Shown one piece after another: positions 1 to 8,176 of a DNA stretch of 64,000 nt (position 1 is its first letter; every line of letters begins with the position of its first letter). Position numbers and translations under genes: made by a program. The stretch is taken from positions 248,001 through 312,000 of the forward strand of contig NZ_JAAIXZ010000008.1 of assembly GCF_010894435.1 (NCBI RefSeq), read 5' to 3'. A model generated the notes under the pieces. The model searched no databases. It saw only the letters and a list, made by a program, of their open reading frames with translations, and was not told where the DNA came from. The stretch is from Pyxidicoccus trucidator (GTDB taxonomy: Bacteria; Myxococcota; Myxococcia; Myxococcales; Myxococcaceae).

Positions 1-4
1 GCGC

Positions 5-610
5 ATGTTCCTGAAGCGCCTTGCTCTTTCCGTCCTCCCCGTCGCGGCCGTCGCCGCGGCAATGGCCTGTTATTCGGACCCGGTGTACCCGGGCAACCAG
101 GTGCTCGGCACCTTCCGCTTCGAGGCGCGATTGGACCCCGCGCGCACCACGTGCGACGCCTCCGTGCGGGACTTCGCGCAGCTGGACGACGCGGGCCTCT
201 TCCGCTTCGAAGGCACCTTCTCCCGCGACACGGACGCGGGCACCGGCTACCTCACGGTGCAGGGCTTCTCGCGCGACGCCGGCTATGAAGGGCAGGGAGT
301 CACCTCCACCCTCCGGGCCACCGCGCCTCGCGCCTCTTGCGGCTCGGGCTGCGAGGACTCGGCGATTGAAGAGACGCTGAAGGTGACGCTCTTCAGCGAC
401 AGCCAGGCGCGCACCCTCAACCGCGACTGCAAGCTGCACGACGGCGGCATCCCCGAGGGCACGCCGCCCGCCCCCACGGAGAATGGCTACGACGTGTCGC
501 TGGCGTGCGGCTCGCTGACGGACGTCTTCCTGCCGGGCACGCGCAACTGCAACTGCCAGCCGTCGACCTGCACCACGGCCTACACCATCCAGGGCGCGCG
601 GAGGGACTGA
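5..610 (+). CDS. Secreted lipoprotein of unknown function
   Basis: Protein of 201 residues that I do not recognise. The N-terminus is a lipoprotein signal: basic residues, a hydrophobic stretch, and a lipobox AAMAC with the Cys at residue 22. The mature part has about eight further cysteines (for example SCGSGC near residue 110 and NCNCQPSTC near 185), suggesting disulphides in the periplasm or outer membrane. The start lies 5 bases from the window edge, so upstream context is missing. The stop codon overlaps the queC start by one base (TGATG), so the two may be translated together, although a functional link to queuosine synthesis is not obvious. Confidence 0.75.
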   Translation: MFLKRLALSVLPVAAVAAAMACYSDPVYPGNQVLGTFRFEARLDPARTTCDASVRDFAQLDDAGLFRFEGTFSRDTDAGTGYLTVQGFSRDAGYEGQGVTSTLRATAPRASCGSGCEDSAIEETLKVTLFSDSQARTLNRDCKLHDGGIPEGTPPAPTENGYDVSLACGSLTDVFLPGTRNCNCQPSTCTTAYTIQGARRD

Positions 611-1302
611 TGGCACGGCGCGCGGTGGTGTTGATTTCGGGCGGCCTGGACTCGACGACGTGTCTGGCCATGGCGAAGGCGAAGGGCTTCGAGCCGGTGT
701 GCCTCGCGGTGGCCTACGGCCAGCGGCACGCGGTGGAGCTGGAGCAGGCGCGCAAGGTGTCCTCGGCCATGGGCGTGAAGGACTTCCGCATCGTCAGCAT
801 CGACCTGCGGCAGGTCGGCGGCTCGGCGCTCACCGCGGACATCGACGTGCCCAAGGACCGGCCGGCGGACGAGATGAGCCACGGCATCCCGGTGACGTAC
901 GTGCCGGCGCGCAACGCGCTCTTCCTCTCGCTGGCGCTGGGGCTGGCGGAGGTGGTGGACGCCACGGACATCTACATCGGCGTCAACGCGGTGGACTACA
1001 GCGGCTATCCGGACTGCCGGCCGGAGTTCATCCGCTCGTTCGAGCAGATGGCGAACCTGGCCACCAAGGCCGGCGTGGAGGGCGCGCGCTTCACGGTGCA
1101 CGCGCCGCTGTCCGGCCTGACGAAGGCGGACATCATCCGCGAGGGCGTGAAGCTGGGCGTGGACTACGGGTTGACGCACTCCTGCTACGACCCGGACCCC
1201 CAGGGTCGCGCGTGTGGCCGGTGTGACAGCTGCGTGCTGCGCAAGAAGGGCTTCGAGGAAGCCGGCGTGCCGGACCCGACCCGCTACATGGAGACGACAT
1301 GA
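610..1302 (+). CDS. queC: 7-cyano-7-deazaguanine synthase QueC
   Basis: Cytoplasmic ATP-dependent enzyme that converts 7-carboxy-7-deazaguanine to preQ0 in queuosine tRNA modification. The 230-residue length is normal. Visible signatures are the PP-loop SGGLDST near residues 10-16, the PARNALF segment near 98-104, and the C-terminal zinc site [21 protein letters not shown], with the expected four Cys. The start at 610 is chosen because the protein then begins [15 protein letters not shown] as in family members; an upstream in-frame start would add about 35 unrelated residues. It overlaps the lipoprotein gene before it by one base and the dipeptidase after it by four. No other queuosine gene lies in the window. 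Confidence 0.96.
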   Translation: MARRAVVLISGGLDSTTCLAMAKAKGFEPVCLAVAYGQRHAVELEQARKVSSAMGVKDFRIVSIDLRQVGGSALTADIDVPKDRPADEMSHGIPVTYVPARNALFLSLALGLAEVVDATDIYIGVNAVDYSGYPDCRPEFIRSFEQMANLATKAGVEGARFTVHAPLSGLTKADIIREGVKLGVDYGLTHSCYDPDPQGRACGRCDSCVLRKKGFEEAGVPDPTRYMETT

Positions 1303-1970
1303 CGATGCGGACCTGGACGGTGGGCGCGGTGGGGCTGGGGCTCTGCGTGAGCGGCCTCGGGCTGGCGCAGGACGCTGGTACGCCGAAGCCCGCGAAGGCC
1401 CCCAAGGCCAAGGCGAAGAAGGCCCCGCTGGTCCAGGCCAACACGGTGGTGACGGACCTGGTGGAGGACCTGCGCTATGCGACGGCGGACAACTTCCTCA
1501 AGAAGAAGGTGTACCCGGACTCGGCGCGCTGCCTGCTGCTGCCCGAGTCGGCGGAGCGACTGAAGAAGGCGGCCGACGTGCTGCGGCCCCAGGGCTACCG
1601 GCTGAAGGTGTACGACTGCTACCGGCCCCGGGCGGTGCAGTACCAGATGTGGGAAATCATGCCGGTGCCCGGCTACGTGGCGGACCCGCGCAAGGGCTCC
1701 AACCACAACCGGGGCGGTGCGGTGGACCTGACGCTGGTGACGCTGGACGGCCAGGAGGTGGAGATGCCCACCGCCTTCGACTCGTTCACCAAGGAAGCGC
1801 ACCACGGCTACGAGGGCGGCACCGAGGCCTCGCGCAAGCACCGTGAAATCCTGCGTGAGGCGATGGAGGGCGCCGGCTTCACGCCCAACCGCATGGAGTG
1901 GTGGCACTACGACCTGCCGGACGCGAAGACGCGCCCCGTGCTGGACGTGCCCTTCGACGCGAAGAAGTAG
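1299..1970 (+). CDS. D-alanyl-D-alanine dipeptidase, VanX/DdpX type (M15D)
   Basis: Secreted zinc dipeptidase expected to cleave D-Ala-D-Ala, in cell-wall recycling or glycopeptide tolerance. An N-terminal signal peptide (about residues 1-24) is followed by a Lys/Ala/Pro-rich linker and the catalytic domain. Family signatures are [10 protein letters not shown] near residue 107, [13 protein letters not shown] near 135-147 (the His and Asp zinc ligands) and EWWHYDL near 200 (catalytic Glu and third zinc ligand). No vanA or vanH homologue is adjacent, so wall recycling in the periplasm is more likely than true vancomycin resistance. The first four bases overlap the end of queC. Confidence 0.88.
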   Translation: MTMRTWTVGAVGLGLCVSGLGLAQDAGTPKPAKAPKAKAKKAPLVQANTVVTDLVEDLRYATADNFLKKKVYPDSARCLLLPESAERLKKAADVLRPQGYRLKVYDCYRPRAVQYQMWEIMPVPGYVADPRKGSNHNRGGAVDLTLVTLDGQEVEMPTAFDSFTKEAHHGYEGGTEASRKHREILREAMEGAGFTPNRMEWWHYDLPDAKTRPVLDVPFDAKK

Positions 1971-1987
1971 CAAGCCCGGAGACCACG

Positions 1988-2266
1988 ATGCTGACCATCC
2001 GGAAGGAGCAGATGGACCAACTGGCCTCCCAGCATCCGGGCGGCGCGGTTCTTCCATGTGAGCTCAACTGGATTGAAATCGAGCTCGTGGGCGAAGACGA
2101 CCTGCCCATCGCCGGCCAGCGCTACCGGGTGGTCATGCCAGACGGCAGGGTCGTCGAGGGCACCCTCGATGCGCGCGGGGTCGCCCGTGTCGAGGGAACC
2201 GTGGCAGGGCAGTGTGAGGTGACCTTCCCGGGCCTGGATGAGGAAGCCTGGGAGAGTCGGGTATAG
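1988..2266 (+). CDS. Small carboxypeptidase-regulatory-like (beta-sandwich) protein
   Basis: Protein of 92 residues with no signal peptide. The central part, IEIELVGEDDLPIAGQRY followed by VVMPDGRVVEGTLDARG, is the pattern of a single carboxypeptidase-regulatory or Ig-like domain in which a ligand-exposed loop carries DGR and DARG. In myxobacteria and Proteobacteria such short proteins commonly travel with type VI secretion or other contractile-system effectors and with LysM/PGBD proteins, and here the next gene is exactly that, 29 bp downstream. The start at 1988 gives a compact domain; a longer in-frame opening from 1898 would run back into the dipeptidase gene. Confidence 0.7.
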   Translation: MLTIRKEQMDQLASQHPGGAVLPCELNWIEIELVGEDDLPIAGQRYRVVMPDGRVVEGTLDARGVARVEGTVAGQCEVTFPGLDEEAWESRV

Positions 2267-2295
2267 GGCGCGAAGCAGGCGGGTATACTGCGCCC

Positions 2296-2970
2296 ATGGG
2301 CCGGCACCGCATCGAGCAGGGCGACAGCATCGTGAAGCTCGCGCAGCTGCACGGCTTCTTCCCCGACACCCTCTGGAATCACCCGGACAACGCTGACCTC
2401 AAGGCGCTGCGCAAGGACATGAACGTCCTCGCGCCTGGCGACGTCGTCGTGGTCCCCGAGTTGCGGGAGCGCGTGGAGCGGTGCCCGACCGGCAAGCGGC
2501 ACACGTTCCGCAGGCGCGGCGTGCCGATGCTGTTCCGCGTGCAGCTGTTCGAGCGCAACGAGCCGCGCAAGAACCAGTCGTACGAGCTGGAGGTCGACGG
2601 CAAGCGCTACACGGGCACGACGGACGCGGAGGGGAAGATAGAGCTGTACCTGCCCACCCGCGCTCAGCGCGGGAGGCTCGTGGTGGGCGGCGGCCAGCTC
2701 GACATGGAAGTGTTGTTCGGGCACATGGACCCCATCACCGAGCTCTCCGGAGTCCAGAAGCGGCTCGCGAACCTGGGCTTCGAGTGTGGGGCCATCGACG
2801 GGCAGTTGCATGCGCGGCTCGCGGCGGCGCTGCGCGCGTTCCAGGCGCTGGTGGGGCTGGAACCCACCGGAGAGCCCGACGACCGCACGCGCGCGGCCCT
2901 GGCCGACTGCCATGACCAGCCGGGCAAGCTCGCGGAGCTGACCGCCGCCGCCGCGAAGGCAGGTGGGTGA
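2296..2970 (+). CDS. LysM-like / peptidoglycan-binding domain protein, likely effector partner
   Basis: Protein of 224 residues with three modules. Residues 1-60 form a LysM-like unit (HRIEQGDSIVKLAQLHGF, then NVLAPGDVVVVPE). Residues 75-135 are a beta-rich domain with the same YTGTTDAEGKIELYLP logic as the preceding small protein. Residues 145-205 form a type 1 peptidoglycan-binding domain (VQKRLANLGFECGAIDG, LRAFQALVGLEPTGEPDDRTRAAL). There is no signal peptide, so if it reaches the cell wall it must be carried by a secretion machine. The stop overlaps the start of the large nuclease-like gene, which implies coupled expression and a shared task. A role in loading or delivering the downstream protein is inference. 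Confidence 0.75.
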   Translation: MGRHRIEQGDSIVKLAQLHGFFPDTLWNHPDNADLKALRKDMNVLAPGDVVVVPELRERVERCPTGKRHTFRRRGVPMLFRVQLFERNEPRKNQSYELEVDGKRYTGTTDAEGKIELYLPTRAQRGRLVVGGGQLDMEVLFGHMDPITELSGVQKRLANLGFECGAIDGQLHARLAAALRAFQALVGLEPTGEPDDRTRAALADCHDQPGKLAELTAAAAKAGG

Positions 2971-5900
2971 TGCCCAGCATCTTCGACGACGGCACGCTCG
3001 GTCCGCACATCCGCCGGCTGCACTGCCCTCCCTTCGACGGGAAGACAGTCGAAGCCGCGTGCAAGGCGCAGGAACAGGCGCTCCTCGCACGGCACCGCTC
3101 CCAGTTGGAGGAGACGGCGCGGCAGGTCGAGCAGGACGTCCGCGCGCGGGCCGCCCAGGAGCTGCGAGACGCGGTGTGGGACTCGCGGTGGGGGATGGGG
3201 CCGGGCGGGCCGCTCCTGCTCGCGGACCCAGGGACGCTGCCGGTGCCCATCCAGGGAGAGGTCGCCCACCTCAGGGGGACACTGCCGCGGGAGCTCACGC
3301 AGCTCGTGGAGTCAGCGCTCCTGGGCGGTGAGGCCAAGCTGGACCTCGCACGCCGTTTCGGGGCCAGGCTTGGCGACTACAATGTGCTGGTCGCGCGCAA
3401 TATCGAGGAGGCGCGCGCGCGCACGTTCCAGCCCATCCTGCAGCGGCACAGGGGCGAGCACGTCGACCTCACCGAGCGCCTCAAGGAGGCGGTCGCGCGC
3501 TGGAAGAAGAGCCAGGAGCCGCGGCCCCCTCAGGGGATGGGCTCGGCGTCTTCGCTGTCCTTCATCCCGTCGAACACCTTCAACACGGTGTCGTCTCAGC
3601 CACGGTACTTCCGGATCCTCGTCTGGAATCTGGAGAACTTCACCCGCGACCGCCGGCCCCGGGGCGCGCAGCCGCTGGACTCGATGCGCAACGCGGCGCG
3701 CACCGCCATCGTCGCGGACGTGCTCGCCCGGTTCGACATCGACCTCCTGCTGATGATGGAGACCGGCACGGACGTCGGCACGGTCACCACGCGCATCGCC
3801 ACCCGGGTCGCGGAGAAGGTGAGAGACCGCCGCGGGTGGGAGCCGCTCGTGAGCCCTCCCACCGGCGCGCTTCCGGAAGTGCGGGCCTCCTACGCGAACC
3901 ACTCGCTCGGGCGTCCCTCGGGACTCAAGGCCGTCGCGCTGCGCACGCTCTTCGACGTGTACGTGGTCACACCCCGGTATGACGGCGTGCCGGGAGCCGT
4001 TACGGGCCAGCAGCTCGTCGACGCCTGGGCGACGCTCTGTACCGCTTCTCCCGAGGTGGGCCATCACCTCCGCGGGTTCCTGGAGTTCACGGCCGAGCAG
4101 GCGATGGTCCGTGGGGCACCGTCGTACGAGTTGTTCATGAAGCTCGTGGGCCTGCTCGAGCGCACCGCCATGCAGGTGGCGTCCACGGTGGGCGGGTCGC
4201 TCGATCAGGATGTCAGGATGGTCCACGACGCGCTGCACTCGGTCGTGAACGAGCTCGCGAATGGCGACCTCCAGACCGGGCTGAGCCACCTGGCGTACGC
4301 AGTCCTGTCGGCGAGGGACGCTATCGCCGAGCTCTACGATATCGAGGTCGAGCAGTCATTCCAGCAGGACATCATCGACCAGGGGATTGGGTGCCTCCAG
4401 GCGCTCGAGCTGCTGACGCTGTTCCTCATCAAGAGCCAGCCGGGTGGGATTCCGACCACGGGAATCGAGGGGCGCGTCTTCCGCTCCGACTCGACACAGT
4501 ACTGCCTGATTCCGCTCGCGGTCTTTCTCTGCACAGGCGCCCAGCGCGTCACGATGAAGGCCATCGACCGCAAGCAGGGCCCGATGAATGGCGAGCTCGA
4601 TGATGACGTGCTGCTCGATGCGCTCCAGCGCATTGGCGCCGTCGAGCGGCACATCGAGACGTACGGCATGGTCTACCGGCAGCCGTTCGACGGCGCACTG
4701 AGAACGCTCATCGAGCGGGGCGTCAGCTCGCATGGCTTCTCGGGAGGCACGGACCAGGCTGCCGCGCGCTACGGCATCATCCGGGCGCCCCTCGCGGGAG
4801 GCGGGTTCTCGATTCAGGCAGCCGGGGGGCTCCTCAACTGGCGCTCCGCCTTGCAGATCACGGTGCCCGCGAGCAGCACGGTCTTGCTGCCTCTCGTCGT
4901 CTACCACACGCGCTACAGCGGCACGGCGGAGATAAGCGGGATGGAGCCTGACCTGACCGCGGCCGAGAACACCATCCTCGCGCGGTGCAGGAGCGTCGAG
5001 ATGATGGCGGGAGCCGTCCTTCCCGGTGATCCGGCGCTGGGGCCGCCGCTCATCGCGGGCGACTTCAACGTGCCGGACGAGTATCTCAACCAGGAGCCTC
5101 CCCCGAAGTCGAAGGCCAAGAAGACGCTGGAGGCCTACGCGCGCCGGACGCGAATGCGCCAGGGCTTCTTTGGCAACATGGCCCTGAGCGGCTACCTGCG
5201 ACACTCGACCGACGGCAGGCCCGACGATGGCTATCCCGCCACGACGCTCAAGGCCTACTCGTCCATCGCGCGCGGCGATGGTGCGGAGAGCGAGCCGTAC
5301 GACGGCACCTACCAGCCGTTCGACTACGGACGAGGCAGGGCCTCGCCGTCGAGTGGTGTCGTGCAGGTCTCGGGCCTCCTCGTCGACTCGGTGATGGGGG
5401 AGAAGATTACGGGCATTCCTTCGCAGGCCACCGGCGGACAGGTGGTCGACCCGGACGCGGGGGAGGCCGAGGATGTGGGCGGGGACGCGCCGGACCTGCC
5501 CGGGGACGATGCGCCGTCGGGGCTCGTGACGTGGCCGGTTGCACAGGCGCTCGGGGTGGAGCTCGGGCGCGTGTACCGCGGCCTCCTGCGACGCATCTAC
5601 CGGGCCATCGAGGACCTCAAACCGTGGATGGGCGCCATCGGGGCGAAGAACCCGTCCGTGGAGCTCTTGACGTTCATCTTCCAGATCAACGAGTTGTACG
5701 AAGCGTGGGACAAGCTCGTCGGGCCGCGCGTGGAGTGGTTCGTGAAGAACTGCGCGAACGGCGCGACCGGCAAGTGGGCCGCGGCAAGCGGTTCCGATGC
5801 GATGCTGACGTGGCGAAAGCTGTTCGTGGATGCGGCGACGCAGCAGAAGACCGATAGGATTGGCGGGACAGGCCTCGCCGACCTCGTGGACCTGGTCGAC

Positions 5901-6023
5901 GATGTCGGCGTCCAGCTCGCGGCGCTGGAGACCGGGATGCAGGTGCGGCAGCTCATCGCCTACCGCGCGGTCGTGTCGGACCATCTGCCGCAGCTCATCG
6001 AAATCGACCTTCAGCCGTCTTGA
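2967..6023 (+). CDS. Giant endonuclease/exonuclease/phosphatase (EEP) superfamily protein, candidate effector
   Basis: Protein of 1018 residues. The EEP (DNase I-like) catalytic parts are spread over the chain: FRILVWNLENF near 215 (metal-site Asn), LLLMMETG near 262 (catalytic Glu), VVYHTRYSG near 648, PLIAGDFNVP near 693-702 (GDFN) and VVSDHLPQLIEIDL at the C-terminus (SDH). Ordinary EEP domains need about 250 residues; here two long insertions, helical at about 300-600 and Asp/Gly-rich at about 820-870, separate the motifs. The first 200 residues are charged and helical. The gene starts at GTG 2967 or ATG 2970, overlapping the LysM/PGBD gene. A secreted nuclease or phosphodiesterase toxin is plausible, but no immunity gene is obvious downstream. 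Confidence 0.72.
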   Translation: MMPSIFDDGTLGPHIRRLHCPPFDGKTVEAACKAQEQALLARHRSQLEETARQVEQDVRARAAQELRDAVWDSRWGMGPGGPLLLADPGTLPVPIQGEVAHLRGTLPRELTQLVESALLGGEAKLDLARRFGARLGDYNVLVARNIEEARARTFQPILQRHRGEHVDLTERLKEAVARWKKSQEPRPPQGMGSASSLSFIPSNTFNTVSSQPRYFRILVWNLENFTRDRRPRGAQPLDSMRNAARTAIVADVLARFDIDLLLMMETGTDVGTVTTRIATRVAEKVRDRRGWEPLVSPPTGALPEVRASYANHSLGRPSGLKAVALRTLFDVYVVTPRYDGVPGAVTGQQLVDAWATLCTASPEVGHHLRGFLEFTAEQAMVRGAPSYELFMKLVGLLERTAMQVASTVGGSLDQDVRMVHDALHSVVNELANGDLQTGLSHLAYAVLSARDAIAELYDIEVEQSFQQDIIDQGIGCLQALELLTLFLIKSQPGGIPTTGIEGRVFRSDSTQYCLIPLAVFLCTGAQRVTMKAIDRKQGPMNGELDDDVLLDALQRIGAVERHIETYGMVYRQPFDGALRTLIERGVSSHGFSGGTDQAAARYGIIRAPLAGGGFSIQAAGGLLNWRSALQITVPASSTVLLPLVVYHTRYSGTAEISGMEPDLTAAENTILARCRSVEMMAGAVLPGDPALGPPLIAGDFNVPDEYLNQEPPPKSKAKKTLEAYARRTRMRQGFFGNMALSGYLRHSTDGRPDDGYPATTLKAYSSIARGDGAESEPYDGTYQPFDYGRGRASPSSGVVQVSGLLVDSVMGEKITGIPSQATGGQVVDPDAGEAEDVGGDAPDLPGDDAPSGLVTWPVAQALGVELGRVYRGLLRRIYRAIEDLKPWMGAIGAKNPSVELLTFIFQINELYEAWDKLVGPRVEWFVKNCANGATGKWAAASGSDAMLTWRKLFVDAATQQKTDRIGGTGLADLVDLVDDVGVQLAALETGMQVRQLIAYRAVVSDHLPQLIEIDLQPS

Positions 6024-6057
6024 GCTGTACGCGCCTGAAAGGCCGCTTCGCCGGGTT

Positions 6058-6077
6058 CCATGATGGAACGGTGATGA
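6058..6077 (+). promoter_or_regulatory. Conserved 20-bp upstream element, copy A
   Basis: This 20-mer matches the one at 6554-6573 in 18 of 20 positions. It ends 77 bases before the start codon of the next secreted-protein gene; copy B ends 76 bases before its own gene. It contains GGAAC, which resembles the -35 box of ECF-sigma promoters, but I cannot assign a -10 with confidence. Confidence 0.4.
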
Positions 6078-6124
6078 AGAACGGAGGCTCGCGTGCGACG
6101 GGGCGCGGGCCGGTTGGAGAACAT

Positions 6125-6153
6125 GGTGTCACCCTGAACCATGAGGTGACACC
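6125..6153 (+). promoter_or_regulatory. Perfect inverted repeat overlapping the ribosome-binding site
   Basis: The arms GGTGTCACC (6125-6133) and GGTGACACC (6145-6153) are perfect 9-bp complements with an 11-base loop. The right arm contains the only purine-rich sequence before the ATG at 6155, so in the RNA the hairpin would hide the ribosome-binding site; in DNA it could be an operator for a dimeric regulator. Confidence 0.45.
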
Positions 6154-6154
6154 C

Positions 6155-6496
6155 ATGACGCCGCTCCTTCGAAGTGCCCTGCTCTGTGCGCTGCTGTTCT
6201 CCACCGCGTCGGCTGCCGCTGATTCCTCGCCGACCGGCGTAGCAGGGGACATCGAGGAGGGCACCGCTGCTCCGGGTGGCAAGCTCGATGTCGAGCTCCT
6301 CCGGCGCATCGTCATGTGCTGCAGGCTGGTCAGCATGGACGAATGCGAGATTCGGGAGCCCTGTCCTCCGGACCCGCGTGAAAGCACTCCCTCCTGGATG
6401 CTCTCCCGGATGGTGGTGCTCGTTCCGGACGGTACACCCCAGCTCGTCTATCGGGCGCCCTCCGGGGCCACCTGGAGCCCGGACTTCGGGCGCTGA
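6155..6496 (+). CDS. Small secreted protein of unknown function
   Basis: Protein of 113 residues, not recognised. It begins MTPLLRSALLCALLFSTASAAADSS, a clear signal peptide with cleavage near residue 21. The mature part has four Cys in a short span (CC, EC, PC near residues 51-66) and ends in a VVLVPDGTPQLVYRAPSGATW segment. The ATG at 6155 is preferred over an in-frame ATG at 6074 because only the former places the signal peptide at the N-terminus. An RBS-masking inverted repeat and the conserved 20-bp element lie upstream, so expression is probably controlled. Confidence 0.6.
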   Translation: MTPLLRSALLCALLFSTASAAADSSPTGVAGDIEEGTAAPGGKLDVELLRRIVMCCRLVSMDECEIREPCPPDPRESTPSWMLSRMVVLVPDGTPQLVYRAPSGATWSPDFGR

Positions 6497-6553
6497 CACT
6501 TCACGCGCCCGGTCGCGCCCGCCCGGTGGGCAGGCGTCCTCCAGAGCGCCATG

Positions 6554-6573
6554 CCATGATGAAACCGTGATGA
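6554..6573 (+). promoter_or_regulatory. Conserved 20-bp upstream element, copy B
   Basis: Second copy of the element at 6058-6077, placed 76 bases before the start codon at 6650. It reads GAAAC where copy A reads GGAAC. Equal spacing to two consecutive start codons argues for a shared promoter or activator site rather than chance. Confidence 0.4.
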
Positions 6574-6649
6574 TTGGAGGCCCCACCTGCGGCACGCTGT
6601 GGGGCCCTCTCAAGGATGGCCACACCCCGGTGTCCGCGCTGGCCCCACG

Positions 6650-8167
6650 ATGAAGCCCGTCCCCTTCAAAGCCCTGTGTGGCGTCCTCCTGCTCCTCTCC
6701 GCGCCCGCGCTGGCCCAGAGCGGCGTCCTCCACGGCACCGTGGTCGACAGCGTGGGCAAGAAGCCCCTCGCGGACGTGCGCGTCACCGCCACCTCGCCCG
6801 CGCTCAAGGCGGAGCAGGTGGTGCTGACGGACGCCCACGGTAACTACCGCCTCCCCCAGCTCCCTCCGGGCGTCTACGCGCTCCGGTTCGAGAAGGAGGC
6901 CTTCCGGACCTTCACTCGCGCGGCCGTCCGGCTGCAGCCCGAGGGCACCGTGCGCTTCAACGTGGAGCTGACCTCGGCATCGCGCTCCCAGGAGGCGCAG
7001 TCCGCAGCCACCGCGCCGACCGTCGACAAGGGCTCACCGCCCCTGTTCCAGGAGCCGGACCGGGGCATCACCGTCGAGCGGCCCGTCACTCCACAGGACC
7101 CCACCCGTGCCTTCCAGTCCGTGGGCCCGCTGGCCCCACCCCTGCGCACGGAGGCGGAAGGCGTGGCTCGCTACCTGCCTCCCACCGTCCCCTACGCCGC
7201 GCCGAGCAGCCCCCCACAGGGAGCCCCGGCCTGGGCGCTGCACCAGATGTCCGTCCTCGGCCAGGCAGGTGAATCCCAGTACCTCTACCGCGCGCCCGAG
7301 CGCGGTCCCCGCTCCGAGGCCGCACCTGGGAGCAACGGGGTGAACCCCACCATCGACACGGAAGAGGACCGCTTCTCCGTCTTCTTCGTCGGCGTGGACC
7401 CGACCCCCTACGCCGTGGCGCGCGACTACCTGGAGCGCGACGTGCTCCCGGACGAGCGGACCGTCTGGGCAGAGGCCTTCATCAACGCGTTCGACTACGG
7501 CGACGTAGGCGACACGCACGGGCCCTTCATCATCGACGTGGAGGGGTTCCCCTCTCCCAGCCGCAAGGGCTACCACGTGGTGCGCATCTCCCTGAAGGCG
7601 CGTGAGGCGCTCACGGACGTGGACGCGCAGGTGGAGTTCGACCGCCAGTCCGTCGCCCGCTACCGGCTGGTGGGCTACGAGCGCGCGGCGCCCGCGCCGG
7701 AGTCCCTCGACGAGTTCGAGGAGCAGCTCACCCCGCTGCTCGCGGGACAGTCCGTCACCGCCATCTACGAGGTGAAGGTGCGCGGGCCCGCCATCGCCTT
7801 CGGCACCCTGCGCATCCACTACGAGCAGGGCGGCTCGAAGAGCTGGAGGCGGGTGCAGAAGCTGCTGCCCTCCAGCGTGCTGCGCCCGACCTACGCCCGC
7901 GCCGCGCCCACGACGCGCCTGGCGTACGTGGCCTCCGCCTTCGCGGAGAAGCTGCGCGGCTCCTACTGGACGCGCACGCTGGACTGGCCGCGCCTGGCCT
8001 CGCTCTGTGACGACGTGGGCGAGCCGCTGCGGAGCCGTCCGGATGTGGTGGCGCTGGGCACGCTCATCCGCAAGGCGCAGGCGCTGGACAAGCGCAAGGA
8101 CCGCTTCGAGCGTGTCGCTCCGGTGAACGCCATGGACTACGACAACGCGCCGGACACCGGAGACTAG
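6650..8167 (+). CDS. Secreted YfbK-like protein lacking its VWA domain, with carboxypeptidase-regulatory N-terminus
   Basis: Protein of 505 residues. Signal peptide at 1-22, then a carboxypeptidase-regulatory-like domain (GTVVDSVGKKPLADVRV to YALRFEKEAFRTF, about 27-100), then a Pro/Ala-rich linker. Residues about 240-310 match the region that precedes the VWA domain in YfbK-type proteins (FFVGVDPTPYAVARDYLE, then FINAFDYGD). Residues about 325-480 match the region that follows it (VEFDRQSVARYRLVGYE, then LAGQSVTAIYEV). The roughly 180-residue VWA domain normally between them, with its DXSXS metal site, is absent. The gene lies 9 bp ahead of the histidine kinase gene, suggesting that this periplasmic or surface protein feeds into that two-component system. 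The chosen start gives a proper signal peptide. Confidence 0.75.
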   Translation: MKPVPFKALCGVLLLLSAPALAQSGVLHGTVVDSVGKKPLADVRVTATSPALKAEQVVLTDAHGNYRLPQLPPGVYALRFEKEAFRTFTRAAVRLQPEGTVRFNVELTSASRSQEAQSAATAPTVDKGSPPLFQEPDRGITVERPVTPQDPTRAFQSVGPLAPPLRTEAEGVARYLPPTVPYAAPSSPPQGAPAWALHQMSVLGQAGESQYLYRAPERGPRSEAAPGSNGVNPTIDTEEDRFSVFFVGVDPTPYAVARDYLERDVLPDERTVWAEAFINAFDYGDVGDTHGPFIIDVEGFPSPSRKGYHVVRISLKAREALTDVDAQVEFDRQSVARYRLVGYERAAPAPESLDEFEEQLTPLLAGQSVTAIYEVKVRGPAIAFGTLRIHYEQGGSKSWRRVQKLLPSSVLRPTYARAAPTTRLAYVASAFAEKLRGSYWTRTLDWPRLASLCDDVGEPLRSRPDVVALGTLIRKAQALDKRKDRFERVAPVNAMDYDNAPDTGD

Positions 8168-8176
8168 TTCGCGACG

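Noticed and set aside
1299-1970. Vancomycin resistance cassette
   Set aside because: Only a VanX/DdpX-like dipeptidase is present; no VanA/VanH ligase or dehydrogenase, so wall recycling is more likely.
4356-5984. Minus-strand open frame of 542 codons opposite the EEP gene
   Set aside because: Shadow of the real gene; low-complexity Arg/Val/His composition and no domain pattern.
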